The position numbers and the translations under genes are program-made. Below the pieces are notes generated by a model. That model was not told the DNA's origin, made no database searches, and was given only the letters and a program-made list of their open reading frames with translations. 64,000 bases of DNA from Alitta virens (taxonomy: Eukaryota; Annelida; Polychaeta; Phyllodocida; Nereididae), in the NCBI GenBank assembly GCA_932294295.1, contig OW028582.1, forward strand, positions 3,839,515-3,903,514, written 5' to 3'. Below, one piece after another: positions 1 to 12,252 of the stretch (position 1 is its first letter; the number at the start of each line of letters is the position of its first letter).

Positions 1-379
1 TGCAAGGTGTATAATCATGTTTTACAGGGGTGGCGAATCTCGTGTCATGGCGAATTTCAATGTCGCCGAGTGTATAAACAATTAAATAAAGTATGACCTC
101 CTGCAAGTAGATGTCATAAAGAAATTAGAAATAACATCATCCCAGTCAAAAAGTTGCAAAAGCCTTTGATGGAAATGGAAAATGGTTAGAATTATTAATA
201 GAATGAGAAAATGTTGTTATCCATTTAAGACAAACGATGTGCAAATAAAGGTAAACTACTGAGATTTATTCAAGAATGTGTAAACTTTCGGGCCCGACTG
301 TATATAATGGAGTACTGTTTCATTTTGATATTTTACAGATTTTCATTTCAGATTGAACATCATTTAATTATATTACGTT

Positions 380-615
380 TTCCTCCTTTCTTTCTTCTCC
401 TTCTTTATTCTTCTTCTATTCTTCTTCTGTTTCTTCATTCTGCTTCCTCAGTTTTCTTCTTCTTCTTCTTTTTATTATTCCTCATCTTCTTCTTCCTCCT
501 CTTCCACCTCTTGTTCTTCTTCTTTTATTTTTCTTTCTTCTTCTTTCTTCTTCTTCTTTTTTTATTTTTCTTTCTTCTTCTTTTTCTTCTTCTTTCTTCT
601 CTTTCTTCTTCTATT
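380..615 (+). repeat. (CTT)n-rich polypyrimidine tract
   Basis: An almost uninterrupted C/T stretch dominated by TTC/CTT units. It can read as a Phe/Leu-rich frame, but this is only the repeat composition. Confidence 0.9.
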
Positions 616-727
616 GTGACAACAGTCAAAGTAGCACTGACAAATTATATATTCAGGAGATGCTTTTAAAAAAAGACTGCCACAGCATTTTTGGTTCAGT
701 GTACCAGGAGAAGTCACACCCAAGCTG

Positions 728-1212
728 ATGTCCGTCTGTCTGTCTGGTGTCTGTCTGGTGTCTGTCTGGTGTCTGTCTGGAGTCTGTCTGGAGTCTGTCT
801 GTCTGGTGTCTGTCTGGTGTCTGTCTGGAGTCTGTCTGGTGTCTGTCTGTCTGTCTGTCAGTCGGGCTGTCCGTCTGGTGTCTGTCTGGTGTCTGTCTGG
901 AGTCTGTCTGGGGTCTGTCTGGGGTCTGTCTGTCTGGTGTCTGTCTGGAGTCTGTCTGGTGTCTGTCTGGTGTCTGTCTGGAGTCTGTCTGGTGTCTGTC
1001 TGGTGTCTGTCTGTCTGTCTGGTGTCTGTCTGGAGTCTGTCTGGTGTCTGTCTGGTGTCTGTCTGTCTGTCTGGTGTCTGTCTGGTGTCTGTCTGGTGTC
1101 TGGTGTCCGTCTGGTGTCTGGTGTCTGTCTGGTGTCCATCTTGTGTCTGTCTGGTGTCTCTCTAGTGTCTGTCTGTCTGTCTGGTGTCTGTCTGGTGTTT
1201 GTCTGTCTTGTG
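728..1212 (+). repeat. Minisatellite of GTCTGTCTGGT-type units
   Basis: About 485 bases of tandem GTCTG/GTCTGGT/GTCTGGA units. All three + frames and at least two - frames stay open across it, giving spurious frames such as TDRQTPDRHQ repeats. Confidence 0.95.
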
Positions 1213-2412
1213 CTACATCCAGTTGTTTGATCAAATTTCTCGGCAACTAGATGGGTACACAAATAAATGCCCTTTATTCTTCCCTATTGTTGATTGAATT
1301 ATTTTCTAAGATCAGGACATTGGTGTATCCTCCAATCTATGGTCATGAATGCATCCCACAAGCACTTAATACACGAGAAGAATTTCAGTATATGACTACC
1401 TTACTTATAATTAATTTATGATGGCCACAGACCCAGGTTCTTACCAATATGAAACTTCACGTTGTTTACCCCTGGAAAATCAGTACCGATATTGAAATAT
1501 ATATTGAGAACTTATTTCGAATCACCAGTGGCATTCACCACATTAATGTCATGCACAGCGTAATTCTCAAATTGACTGGACAGTCTTCGAACGACAAGAC
1601 TTTGTGTTCCTGACGGCAGGTGGCGCACATGTGTTGAGAGATAGCCGATTGCCACCTAGTGGATATTTTAAAGATATTGCGATATATGATGTAGAACAAA
1701 TACCCAAAACAAAAACTGATTTAGCATTTAATAGAAAATTGGTAATGCAGAATCATCTGTGTATTTTCGTAAACGAAAATAACTAATCTTACATATTGTT
1801 ATGAAAAAGTTTTCAAGGCCCAATACACATAACATAACAAATATCTATGTGGCCTTCACCAGACATAAACAATAAAATGCAAATTCAAGATGAGGCATGC
1901 ATTGTTTCAAAAATACTAGTTTATTCCAGCTCAGTATTTTTCATCACTTAAATAAACAATTGCAAATTCCAGAGTAAGGCCAAAACAGTTGGCGCAAAAA
2001 AAAAGAACAGAAAAAAAAGCTAAATATGATAATATTAACAACATTAATTATTTTTAAAGTGACTGTTATGTAATACATTTGACATTAACGATATGCGATG
2101 TTCAGGTAAGTTTCATTTGATTGACATTTTGAAATAATGTACTGGGGATTCCCCACAATTAAAGAAATGTCATGTCATGCAAATTCGCATGAAGTAACTA
2201 TATATCTGAGTACATTTCCCATTCAATAACCTTTTTTTTTTTCAAACGTCCTCCATGTAGTTTATATTCATATACATATATATATTTTTCTACATAAGAA
2301 CGTGTAGAATATACGAAATGTATATGATTTTATTGTGCTTGATTTGAGATGAATAAAATGTACTCTTTAATGGTCTATTTGGCCAATTTTAGTGCAGAAA
2401 ATGCAATATATG
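1213..2412. other. No gene seen
   Basis: AT-rich, non-repetitive sequence. A 60-codon open frame at 1604-1786 has no family resemblance and no splice context. Confidence 0.6.
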
Positions 2413-2680
2413 AGCTGTTTAGTGGACTAGAGGTTAAGGAATTACTCTTTTATAGTACTAACCAGCATAGTTGAAGGTCCCGGGTTCGATCCCCGCCCCG
2501 AGTTCGATCCCCGCCCCGGGCACTCTTCATGAGCTACATCCCAGCAGCTGGATGTCGCATATGAGACGTTAAATTGGAGGTGCCTTGTACTCGGTGTCTA
2601 TGGTGAGGCAAGTAAAAGACTCCACCCATGGGGTAAATGTGTAACATATGGTGTCGACACCCTCTCTCGCACCGGGAAGT
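2413..2680 (+). mobile_element. tRNA-derived SINE copy
   Basis: Same head and body as the copy at 27242. The B-box segment is tandemly duplicated (GTTCGATCCCCGCCCCG appears twice). The 3' tail is missing. Confidence 0.75.
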
Positions 2681-3402
2681 TGAATTCATATTTATAAGTT
2701 TTGATAAACAAGTTTCACTTTCCGAAAATCGAAAACAATCAAATATACCCAATAATTAATTGGGTCCATGCTTCTTGTTGGACTTAAACTTATCATATTT
2801 GATAGCTTATCATTGTTTCTTGGTAAAGACTGCTCGCTAACAATGTAGTTAATTTAAAACATTACTCAAGCGAGGTAAACTGTGACGTCACAGGATAATA
2901 TTTGACCTAGATTTGGCTGCACTTCACTGCAGTGGGTCGTAAATGCATGTGACTTTAAATTAAAAACAATATCCTTAAAATTGGTCGCATTGTCCTTTGA
3001 GATACACTTAAGGTCGAAGTCCATGATAACTGTTTCAGTAAAATGTGAAGATAGGGGAAGCAAAAAAAAAAAAAGAAACACTGGCCATGTTCAATAAATT
3101 GAGATTTTATCATGTCAAAATTGTAAACAACTTCAGTAAATTACGTTTAATTCATTTTTGTTTGGTCATTGAATCATTTAAAATCCATCCTTGAGAATTA
3201 TAGTCAATAGAAATAATTGATATGAAAATAAATAAATGGATACAATTGGACAGTAAACATTTATACAATTAAAACAGCAATCATGATCAAAATATTATGA
3301 AACCTTGTAACCATCACCAACACAAAATCATCACCTGTTTTAAGAGGTCAGTGACCTGTTTTCCATTCTCAAGTAAATAAATCTTGTGTTATTAATTTAA
3401 TG

Positions 3403-3457
<55 letters not shown>

Positions 3458-3710
3458 GCTATCTTTCTAAATACTATCTATCTACTTACCTGGCTACCTA
3501 GCTCTATCTATCTAGCTATCTATCTCTCTCTATCTATATATTCACCCATCTGTCTATCTCTCTACCTACCTACCTATCTATCTATCTATCTTATCTATCT
3601 ATCTATCTATCTATCTTTCTATCTATCTATCTTTCTATCTGATTATCTGACTATTTATCTATCTATCTATCTAAATATTATCTATCCTATCTATCTAAAT
3701 ATTATCTATC

Positions 3711-3743
<33 letters not shown>

Positions 3744-3835
3744 CATCTATCTATCAATTTATCCATCTATCTGTCTGTCTGTCACGCTGTCTGTCTGTCT
3801 GTGTGTCTGTATATATATATATATATATATATATA
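3403..3835 (+). repeat. (ATCT)n/(GTCT)n microsatellite ending in (AT)n
   Basis: Imperfect ATCT tetranucleotides pass into GTCT and then an AT run at 3811-3834. By analogy with other loci here it may be an expanded SINE tail, though no SINE body adjoins it. Confidence 0.9.
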
Positions 3836-4262
3836 GGTGTAAATGAGTGTAGATTTTAATCAGTTTATAAAAGTTATACATACCAGGACAAAAAAGGTAT
3901 GGGAACCAGTTTATTCATATATTTCTACACAAATATACCAATGTATGTTATCTTTCATCTATTTATGTATTATATAAGGTACATTTTATCTCTGGGTCTA
4001 TGCATTTGATGGCCTCCAAAAGCTTTTCACTTAAGAGTATAGAACTTAAGAGTTGGCTGGAAATTAGTCACAATCAAGCCAGAAAGAAAAACATAAAATT
4101 ATTCATACTCTAGTTTTTCTCTGATGATGGTGCTGCTATCCATTAGAAATCTTTTCAAATAAATATGATTAAAATTTAATGAATAAACTGGACGTATAAG
4201 ATATCAGAACGTTTCCCAAATATGCAGAAAAATTTCTCACAGGCCAGGTATGTATGATAACC

Positions 4263-4530
4263 CATATGCAGCCCTCTAAGGCAAGTTCTTGCCTCTTTCG
4301 ATGGTTGATTAATGAGGTGAGTCCACCCATGTTAGACATTTACCCCATGGGTGGGATCTTTTATTTGCCTCAGTATAGACACCGAGTACAAGGGACCTCC
4401 AATTTAACGTCTCATCCGAACGACATCCAGCTGCTGGAATGTTGCTCATGAAGGGTGCCCGGGCCTTGGATTGAACCCTGGTCCTTCAGAGGAGCAGGCA
4501 AGCATTTTACTAGTTCCAGCTAAAGTACTC
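4263..4530 (-). mobile_element. tRNA-derived SINE copy
   Basis: This is the reverse complement of the same SINE: GCAGCCCTCTAAGGCAAG at the 3' end, the GTGGGATCTTTTATTTGCC body, and a degraded tRNA head. Confidence 0.75.
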
Positions 4531-4856
4531 CTTAATGATTAATATACAGTGTATATATATTGAAGTTTTATATATATATAATAACCACTAGAATTAAAAT
4601 AAGGGTATGTGGTATAAGAACTTTGGAATAGCAGTCTAATTTATAATTAAGTATCATTATGAAGAGCATTTATTTTACTGTGGAATTTCAGTTGAGCCAA
4701 TTAACTATTAGCTATTTCTAGCTAGTTATGGCTTTGTGTCTAGGTCTTGATAGTTACTTGTAGTTATAACAATGTCTCTAGCTAGATATGGCTTGGTTTG
4801 GCTTGTTATAGCAGTCCTATATGATATAGTTATTTTCAGAAGTGGGCAGGCACACT

Positions 4857-5637
4857 GCAGTAGTGGATTTAGGGGGAGGGGGATTAAGGAGTTTAAACCC
4901 CCCCCCCCCCTTGGCATGGTACATTTTAATTTAAAAATATTGACGAGCAAAGCTTAAAAACCGACCTGTACCAGACTTTTGTGATAGCATATTACAATAG
5001 TCAATTATAGATAATGTAGGAAAAAAGTTTTGGAGTATAAGGAGAAATTATACTCTTCTTTTAAGATGATATAAGGATATATATACATAACAAAAATATA
5101 AATAAAATCCCCAGGGTTGGATTCGAACCCTAGTTCCCCCAGCCATTCACTGCAGACCAATGCTTCAGACCACTCAGCCACTGTTGCAGGCTATAAATAG
5201 CTCAATGTTTCTGAGAAATGCCTGATGTTCTGGGTATATGTAGGTCATGTGCTGCATCAACCATTTTGTTTTACAGTAAAATTACATTGTAACCATGTCA
5301 ATTATGTCTTAAACATAAATTCATGCATTTTGAATGAGGTGACCAAGTACTTTTTGCCATGATTAGCTGAAATCATACAGCACACTCCCCCAAACAGAGC
5401 TAGTATTCCTTATAAGGTCAATCCTAATATGGGAATGCACAAAAAGTGATGACAAAACTTCACCAGGCATGTCCTCAAAAGTTTAAAACTGATTTTAGAA
5501 ATACTTTTAAGCAGTAAGATATCTTAGTATGAGGTATTCTATAGATTGAGATCTGGTAAAAAATTCAGTGGTCCCCACAAAACATTTTATTTTGTAATTC
5601 CCCCGTGAAACATTTTCTGGATCTGCCCCTGCACTGT
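4857..5637. mobile_element. Poly-G/C foldback element split by a ~600-bp insertion
   Basis: The left half (CAGTAGTGGATTTAGGGGG... to about 4950) and right half (CAGTGGTCCCCACAAAACAT... to TCTGGATCTGCCCCTG) match the continuous element at 50787-50963. The intervening bases (about 4951-5562, including the tRNA-like SINE head) were therefore inserted later. Confidence 0.6.
5105..5195 (-). mobile_element. tRNA-like SINE head of a second family
   Basis: On the minus strand the sequence has a D-arm-like GGCTGAGTGGTCTGAAGC and a T-arm GGGTTCGAATCC, resembling a tRNA-Ser/Leu pseudogene. No proper acceptor stem or anticodon arm folds, so this is a SINE head or tRNA fossil and not a working tRNA. Confidence 0.55.
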
Positions 5638-5823
5638 GTACTCCATAGAGTACATCCCATTGTAATATTATATTTCATGAATCTCGTGACAATGACCGAT
5701 ACAACCAAAGTGCATTCTGTTGTTCTTTTGTTAACCTGTTGGATGCAGAAGCCTCCGACAAAATAAACATCGTATTTAACCATAGTTTTCTAGCGGCATG
5801 GATCACTATTCGACTATCGAGCC

Positions 5824-5904
5824 ATGGATTCAGAAATCGAATATTTCAAAAAAGACTTCCACCGAATAATTCAAAGACTATCGGCTCACCATCTAAGCAT
5901 ACAG
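5824..5904 (+). CDS. Candidate isolated first coding exon
   Basis: An ATG in an excellent context (gagccATGG) opens 27 codons starting MDSEIEYFKKDFHRIIQRLS and ending at CAG|GTTGGT. The peptide is amphipathic and helix-prone, like the start of a coiled-coil protein. I found no matching downstream exon before the cytochrome b5 gene, so this may be the start of a gene with distant exons, or chance. Confidence 0.3.
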
Positions 5905-6052
5905 GTTGGTTTTCACATTTAATTTTTCTATTTTTAGTTAGGTATTCATATTTGTTTTGTGAAATTTTGTTTCTTAATTTACAATCTAAATATAATGAAT
6001 CTACATAGGTCTTAAAGTTTACTGATTTAATTATCTAGCAGATTATATATAT

Positions 6053-6196
6053 TACATGGCCAAATGTGCCACATGCATTTTCCATGAGAAGGATAAATGC
6101 ATGGTTTTTAGCTAATTATAATGAAGCAAAAACCATGCGTTTTCCGTGCATTTATCCAAATGCATGGAAAACGCACGTGGCACAATTGGCCATGTA
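6053..6196. mobile_element. Palindromic MITE (TACATGGCCAAATGTGCC termini)
   Basis: The two halves are reverse complements: TACATGGCCAAATGTGCC at the left and GGCACAATTGGCCATGTA at the right. Both carry internal GCATTT/AAATGC and CATGGAAAACGC arms around an AT-rich centre. Confidence 0.75.
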
Positions 6197-6895
6197 GAAA
6201 TAATTCCTAGCAATTATCAGTAAAATAAATAAAACTTTTTTGCCCTATTATGGTCAGGTTCTTGTTTATGAGAGCTATCAATAAAAGTCTTGCACCTATT
6301 AAGTACCGGTTCCTGATAAATCTATTGCATAGCATAATTATTTCACTTTACAAAGTCATTAAAATAACTAAATATTTTGTTAAACATTAAGAACTACAGC
6401 CTGTCAAAACAAGTAACCTCATATTGACAATATTAAGACACCGCTGTCATATTATGGTCACCTTACTTTTATGCAAGATTTTTTGCTGAAACGAATGATT
6501 TCTCTCAAGAAAAACTCTTCTGCTGTAAAATAGATATTTGTTCTTTAAATGACCTTGCAAATTTTTTTTTTAAATCTAAAGTTTCAAAAATGCCTCCAAT
6601 TCAGTGGTGTTAATGCTCGGTAGATGAAATAAGAGCTTTAATATTGACAATATTAGGACACTGACCTATGATATATTGAACTTGCACAAGTGTTATCTTA
6701 GTGAAACAGCTTCTTCTTCTTTTTAAATAAAAATAAAATGCATCACAGAAATTATATTTTATATAATAATTTACAACGCAATTTATGGTGTATAGATAAA
6801 CATGGAAAGTTTAGCCCACTAAGGCATATTATATTTGTCATCACACATTTAACACTAAAACTGCTTAAAGAGAAACAGATAATCACATTAAAAAT

Positions 6896-7188
6896 AGAGT
6901 ATTTTCACTGAGCAGCCCTGAGTTCAGCAAGACATAAGTCCTTCCTCTCCTCTTATTACTCATTTTACTTTTCAGACATAGAGATAATCACTGACTTATT
7001 CAATAAATATAACTTTCTCAGAAAAATAACAAAAATCAACTAAATAATAATATTTCAAATATTCATTAAAATGCACTAGAAATACTGCTGCTAGGATGCG
7101 CTTTGCTTCAGCCAATCACAGCCAAGGGCGGGAACTTTTTCAGCCAATAGAATTGCAGTATTACAACCTTCCGTGAAAATCCACTATT
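6896..7188 (+). repeat. Dispersed ~290-bp repeat with paired CCAAT motifs, copy 1
   Basis: It starts with TTTTCACTGAGCAGCCCTGA and includes TTTGCTTCAGCCAATCACAG and TCAGCCAATAGAATTGCAG. It ends CCGTGAAAATCCACTATT. The same blocks in the same order occur at 11325-11648, and inverted at 37655-37938. Confidence 0.8.
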
Positions 7189-7253
7189 GCTTAGGAATTA
7201 TGTTACACCAATACAGATAACCAATCAATGATTTTATTTCGCTGTTCATAAAA

Positions 7254-8110
7254 ATGAACATTATAGTTTACCTAAACTATGTTTGTGAAAAGTTCTCTGA
7301 ACAGTTCAATGTATCCTTTAATGGTGACAAGAGCCAGTTGATTGAATTCTCTGGTGGACGACAAAGCCATGACTTAGCAAGTGAGCACATTTACGTGAAA
7401 GGTGGCCAAGCGAAATTGCACAGACTCTGTGTTGCACCTAGGTCACAAACTTTTCTCAAATCCGCCTCAAGATGACCTTGAGAGCATAGTGAGAAATTTT
7501 AACAGACAATTTAACATGTTCAGGGCCAAATTTCAATGCATTCCAGCATAAGTGAAAAATAGTTTGTTTGTGGCGTATTGCACATCATTGTATGGAATAC
7601 AACTGTGTGACCTTCAGAAGGGTCACAAACTACATGTGGCATACAGGAAGAGCATCAGAACATTGTGGGGTCTTCCTTACAGAACCCACTGCAGTCTACT
7701 ACCTTGTATTACCAAAAGCAATTGCTCAGTGCACATGTGCATTAAACTGTTCATCAAATTTGCAAATAGTGTACTGCAACATGAATTCCCAGTTGTCAGA
7801 TATAAATTTAAGGTGGCCCTCAGCCATAGCGACACTGTGTTCACTCGTAACCTTCACTACGCTAGTAACTTATGTGGTCTCAATGCTAATCTGGTAAATT
7901 TAGATGTAGCGGAATTATGTCATATAGTGAACAGAGACTGTGAAGCCAATTGCTACACACATGAGGATACTGTCACAGGAACAGATATTAGCAGTTGTTT
8001 TCAATTATGGACAGACATGGAGCTTCTATAAACTCTTCGATTAAATTTTTCCATAATTTTGTACTAATGTGGTACAAATAAACATAATAATAATAATAAT
8101 CATGCTTTTC
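7254..8110 (+). mobile_element. 5'-truncated, inactivated non-LTR retrotransposon (reverse transcriptase 3' end)
   Basis: The + strand reads KFSEQFNVSFNGDKSQLIEF, the palm-to-thumb part of a non-LTR reverse transcriptase. After a frameshift near 7440 it reads NSLFVAYCTSLYGIQL, then YRKSIRTLWGLPYRTHCSLL, the usual C-terminal region of such elements. A stop lies in frame before 7555. The copy ends with a short UTR and an (AAT)n tail at 8085-8100, typical of target-primed insertion. It cannot be active. Confidence 0.8.
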
Positions 8111-8195
8111 ATTATTTTTAAGAATTTATTTCATACTATGCAATATTCCAACATTACAATAATAATCCCACACAAAAACGCAAATACGTTTTTAA

Positions 8196-8221
8196 CGTAT
8201 GAATAGATAGATAGATAGATC

Positions 8222-8294
<73 letters not shown>

Positions 8295-8412
8295 CTGGAC
8301 AGACAGCAGATAGACAGACAGACAGCTAGCCAGAGCGACAGACAGACAGACAGACAGACAGGTAGATAGATAGATAGATAGATAGCTATGACAGTGCAGC
8401 CCTCTAAGATGT
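8196..8412 (-). repeat. (GATA)n/(GACA)n microsatellite with SINE 3' remnant
   Basis: Long GATA, GACA and GATA tracts end in GTGCAGCCCTCTAAGATG, the last bases of the SINE 3' end. The tract is best explained as an expanded SINE tail. Confidence 0.7.
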
Positions 8413-9299
8413 AATGAAATAGAAAAATGAAGTCCATATAAACAAACTGAATCTTCTAGCATGTGACATTATTTTACACAACATGGGAAAACCAAGTTAG
8501 AAGCTCACAAATGTCAGGGTCAAAGTTTTTTGAAATGTAATATACACCCAAAAACAAATCCCTGAAACAGATACGGCAAAATTGTCAAATATTCTATGAT
8601 GCACTGGATATATCTAGTTATTCAAGAAAAGATAAAAAATGAAGTAGTGATTTTCTATACACAATGGAATTGACACAATTATGCAATACTAAAATGTATT
8701 GGCTTACATGTCTGTTGTGTATTATTATTAATACCCGATAGGTTTTTTGTTGGAACCGGTTTCGTTTCCTAACCTATAGCTGCAGCAGTAAACATCCTTT
8801 GGGTGCAAACCAGATTTGCTGCATAGCCTTGCCTTATAGCACCGCAATGTTTTTTTTTTGCTGTAGCCCTCTAGCTGTAAAACGGCGCTTGACTAAGTAT
8901 GTCAGCCAATGCAAGCGATGCACCAGTTTTCAAAAGACTCAACCGTCACTGCAGGCCACGTTGCTGCGCTAAAGACTCAAGAATATTATTCAGACCATAC
9001 ATTTACATAAATACATCCGTCTGATAGTAAAAATATACAAATAATCATATACTATGTTCAAGGAGGCAGTGACTAAGTTGTGGTAACAACACTATCATCA
9101 CTGCCCCCTGGTGTTTATGTGTACCAGCTATATTGCAATGGGTAAGGGTATTGCATTTGTAATTTAATCAGTACATAGTAAAAACATAATAATAATAAAC
9201 TAATTCTCAAGGCTTGCAAAATATAGATATATTTCATAAACTCTGACGCTGATTTAGCGTTCCACAGTTCTTTGCGTCCAATTATATCAATATGCATAA

Positions 9300-9450
9300 A
9301 CCAGGTGTGCCACGTGCGTTTTCCATGAGAAGGATAAATGCATGGAAAACGCATGGTTTTTGCTTATAATATAATCAGGCGAAAACGGTCATTTTCCAAT
9401 GCTTTTATCCAAACGCATGGAAAACGCACTTGGCACATTTGGCCATGTAG
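9300..9450. mobile_element. Second copy of the GGCCAAATGTGCC palindromic MITE
   Basis: The right terminus (GGCACATTTGGCCATGTAG) and internal arms match the copy at 6053; the left terminus is diverged. A third, minimal remnant with both termini fused lies at 13313-13352. Confidence 0.7.
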
Positions 9451-9530
9451 CAAGGCACCCGGCGTAGCCGTGCGGAGAAGGCTGACTTGCTTTAGGAAGA
9501 TGGGTGTTACTATACTTTTTTAAGTGAGCA

Positions 9531-9855
9531 TTAGTGATGTGGACCAGACTGCTTAACCAAAGGCGGTCCAGTACTTTCACAAGTCCAGTCCAGGGGTGAG
9601 TGGTCTGATACTGGAGTCCAGACCGGTCCAGGGCTATGGTCTACTAACGTAACAATAAACCTTAACTGGTCAATATTGTTAAAAATGTTAATGCACATAA
9701 TAAGAAAGATGATATGGTCGTGAGCTAGCAAATCTCAGACTGCCGGTATAGAGGCGTTTGACCGGTCTGGTGCAGTATTTTTGTGACGGTCCATTGTTTC
9801 TGCGGTCCAGGCTAGGGCCGCGGACCAGACCTGTCCAAAGGTATGTTTCACGTCT
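9531..9855. mobile_element. GGTCCAG-rich hAT-like element, diverged
   Basis: It begins TAGTGATGTGGACCAG and is packed with GGTCCAG/CTGGACC self-complementary motifs, as in the dated insertion at 60298. The right terminus is not intact. Confidence 0.5.
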
Positions 9856-10359
9856 CTGGAGATTCAGATTAATTTATTTCACCTTCATACATACATTTCC
9901 TCACTGGACAAAAATATAGATGTACAGAAGAACATCAATAATGTGACGAGAATTAGCCAAGCGTGAGCATGGCCCTTAGTGGCCTCCGAGTTCACAGAAT
10001 GAAGGCCATGCAGCAGCCTTCGTATTTTTTCATGGGATTGTATGTGCACACGATTTTACAGCCTTCCTACCTATCTGAATCTATTCTATGCTGATAAATA
10101 ATGAGTGCACACACTATTACTTACCTTGACACGCTGTTATTTGCGCAATAATAATTTTCATACAGTGAATTGGCAATATCAACTTCAACTTCCTAAAAAT
10201 GTTTATGCATATCTGTACGTCCACAGTTGTTTTGCAATACACGTACATTGCAATGTTATGGCTTAATGACTTAGTTATTGCCGATAAAAACCTAATTATT
10301 CATTTTCAATTATGAAATGGTGATAATAAGCACTGATGCGTGTATATTGTCAGAACACA

Positions 10360-10680
10360 ACGAAAAAGGCCGGGACCGTTGCCTCCAGGTAAATGGCTGG
10401 GACCTGCCTAAGCGTAAACGCGATAGGCAGGTTGGCTCTACCTATCCCGCATGGCTGATTGGCCAAGCACTGAATTTTCTGATTGGCTTTGCTATTTTAG
10501 ACTGGGGAACGCGTCCTGGTCCAAGACTTCGCATTGAGAAAGTAAAAAGTGCGCATGCACTCTACCGGGAGGAATCCCTCCTGGTAAATGGCAGCCCCTA
10601 CCTGCGTACTGCGTCAGCTAGTCCCAGTGGGCCAGCGAAGAGGAGACCCCACTATGAAGGTGTTCCGAGATTCAAGATTC
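10360..10680. other. GC-richer segment with CCAAT/NRF1-like motifs and a duplicated GGTAAATGGC
   Basis: This segment has more C+G and CpG than its surroundings. It contains two ATTGG boxes (about 10460-10485) and TGCGCATGCAC, an NRF1-like palindrome, near 10549. The block CC-TCC-[AT]GGTAAATGGC occurs twice about 200 bases apart (10388, 10583), each in donor-like form (CAG|GTAAAT, CTG|GTAAAT). A 142-codon open frame crosses it but has no family resemblance. It may be a promoter with alternative non-coding first exons, or an old repeat. Confidence 0.3.
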
Positions 10681-11324
10681 AGTTATTAAAGTATAAAAAA
10701 TTTAACGATGCAGCACATGTCTCCATCAATAAAATAAATGAGTAGGATATTAACAAATTTAAGATTTAACAGAACCAATAATGGTTGGACCTCATAGAGA
10801 ACACCATATCATCATTAACACCATATCATCATTCATATCATCATTAATACCTTTGGAAAAAGGTAAATGTACAAACAATATTTTAATCATAGCCCAAAGT
10901 CAATTGCTCCCATATGATTAATATAATTTTTTATTACTATATAAACAAAAAAAACTATAAAAATAAAGAATACGTATAGGTCAAAGGTTTTTATAATGTT
11001 TTGCCGCAGGAAGATAGTCAAAAAAGTGTAAAATCATTCTCGGGCTGGCCGTTACATAGGGTACTCGAGGAAGTTACGAGTCTTACAGTACCACTCCATT
11101 CGACGATACAACTGATAAACTGTAGAAATATCTTGAGATAATTAGAAGTACTGCTCAAATAAGGTTGGTAAACAGTGGTAAACCAGCATATCTGCACGTC
11201 CACAGTTGTTTTGCAATACACGTATACATTGTAATCATTTTGCTCAAATGTTGTTTGTGTCTGACTCAGCTGGCACCACATGGTAACTCTGGGTGATAAT
11301 ATGATAAGAAAAACAATTCTATCC

Positions 11325-11648
11325 AATAGAGTCTTTTCACTGAGCAGCCCTGAATTCATCAAGACATAAGTCTCTCTTCTCTTCTTATTACTCATTTTGC
11401 TTTTCAGACATAGAAGATAATACCTAACTTATATTCAAATATAATTTTCTCAGGGAAAAAGCGGAAATCAATTGAATGATAAGATGTCAAATATACATTA
11501 AAATGTACTGAAAATACTGCTGCTAGGATGCACTTTGCTTCAGCCAATCACAGTAAAGGATGGCAACCTTTTCAGCCAATAGAATTGCAGTATTCTGTCG
11601 TAGTCACTTGGTGGAAATATCAAGAAGCTTCCGTGAAAATCCACTATT
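11325..11648 (+). repeat. Dispersed ~290-bp repeat, copy 2
   Basis: Same block order as the copy at 6896, with about 30 extra bases (TAGTCACTTGGTGGAAATAT) before the shared end. That stretch is also present in the inverted copy at 37655. Confidence 0.8.
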
Positions 11649-12059
11649 TGAAATGTTGTGTTCTCCAAGGTGTTGCCTAACCTAGTAGATAGAACGTACT
11701 AAAAAAAAACTCATGGTCATTGTGTCTTGTAATAGAACAGTCTTGACACACTGAATTAGTCAGTTTTATTCGAAGTCTTAATTACAAATCTCTATCAAAA
11801 GTTTTTACATAAGTTTGAGTCGATGTTTTTGCCATGAACATTTGTTAATCATTATTTAGAAACTTTTTGTTGAAGTTTTGCAATATAATAGGACCATGTG
11901 TTTATTAATGAGTAGAAACTAGTTACCAATGTTTATTATCTGTTCCATTTCCATTTTCTTAATTACAAGGTCAGTTAACAAACTTACATGTGATATTTTC
12001 TCGAATAGCTTTTGGATCTAATGTGTTAATTACAAATCATTTTGGATAAAAATCTTTCA

Positions 12060-12219
12060 ACTAAATTTATATATATATATAGATAGAAAGATAGGCTTTG
12101 CTAATTGCTTGTAGGATAGATGGATAGATTGATTGATAGATAGATAGATAGATAGATACTTAGATAGATAGGCTTTGCTAATTGCTTGTAGGATAGATGA
12201 ATAGATTGATTGATAGATT

Positions 12220-12252
<33 letters not shown>

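Larger units (their letters stand above)
8413..10316. other. No gene seen apart from MITEs
   Basis: Unique AT-rich DNA around the mobile elements at 9300 and 9531. Short open frames here fall on those elements or show no similarity. Confidence 0.5.

Noticed and set aside
307..669. 120-codon Phe/Leu-rich frame resembling a membrane protein
   Set aside because: It is the translation of a CTT/TTC polypyrimidine tract.
653..1262. Overlapping long open frames on both strands (TDRQTPDRHQ and SVWCLSGV repeats)
   Set aside because: They are translations of the GTCTG minisatellite in different frames, with no start context or splice support.
5105..5195. tRNA-Ser/Leu gene on the minus strand
   Set aside because: The T-arm is good but the acceptor stem and anticodon arm do not fold, and it lies in an inserted repeat; called a SINE head.
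10317..10745. 142-codon open frame
   Set aside because: No family resemblance; its composition follows the local GC-richer segment, and the duplicated GGTAAATGGC blocks explain the apparent internal repeat.
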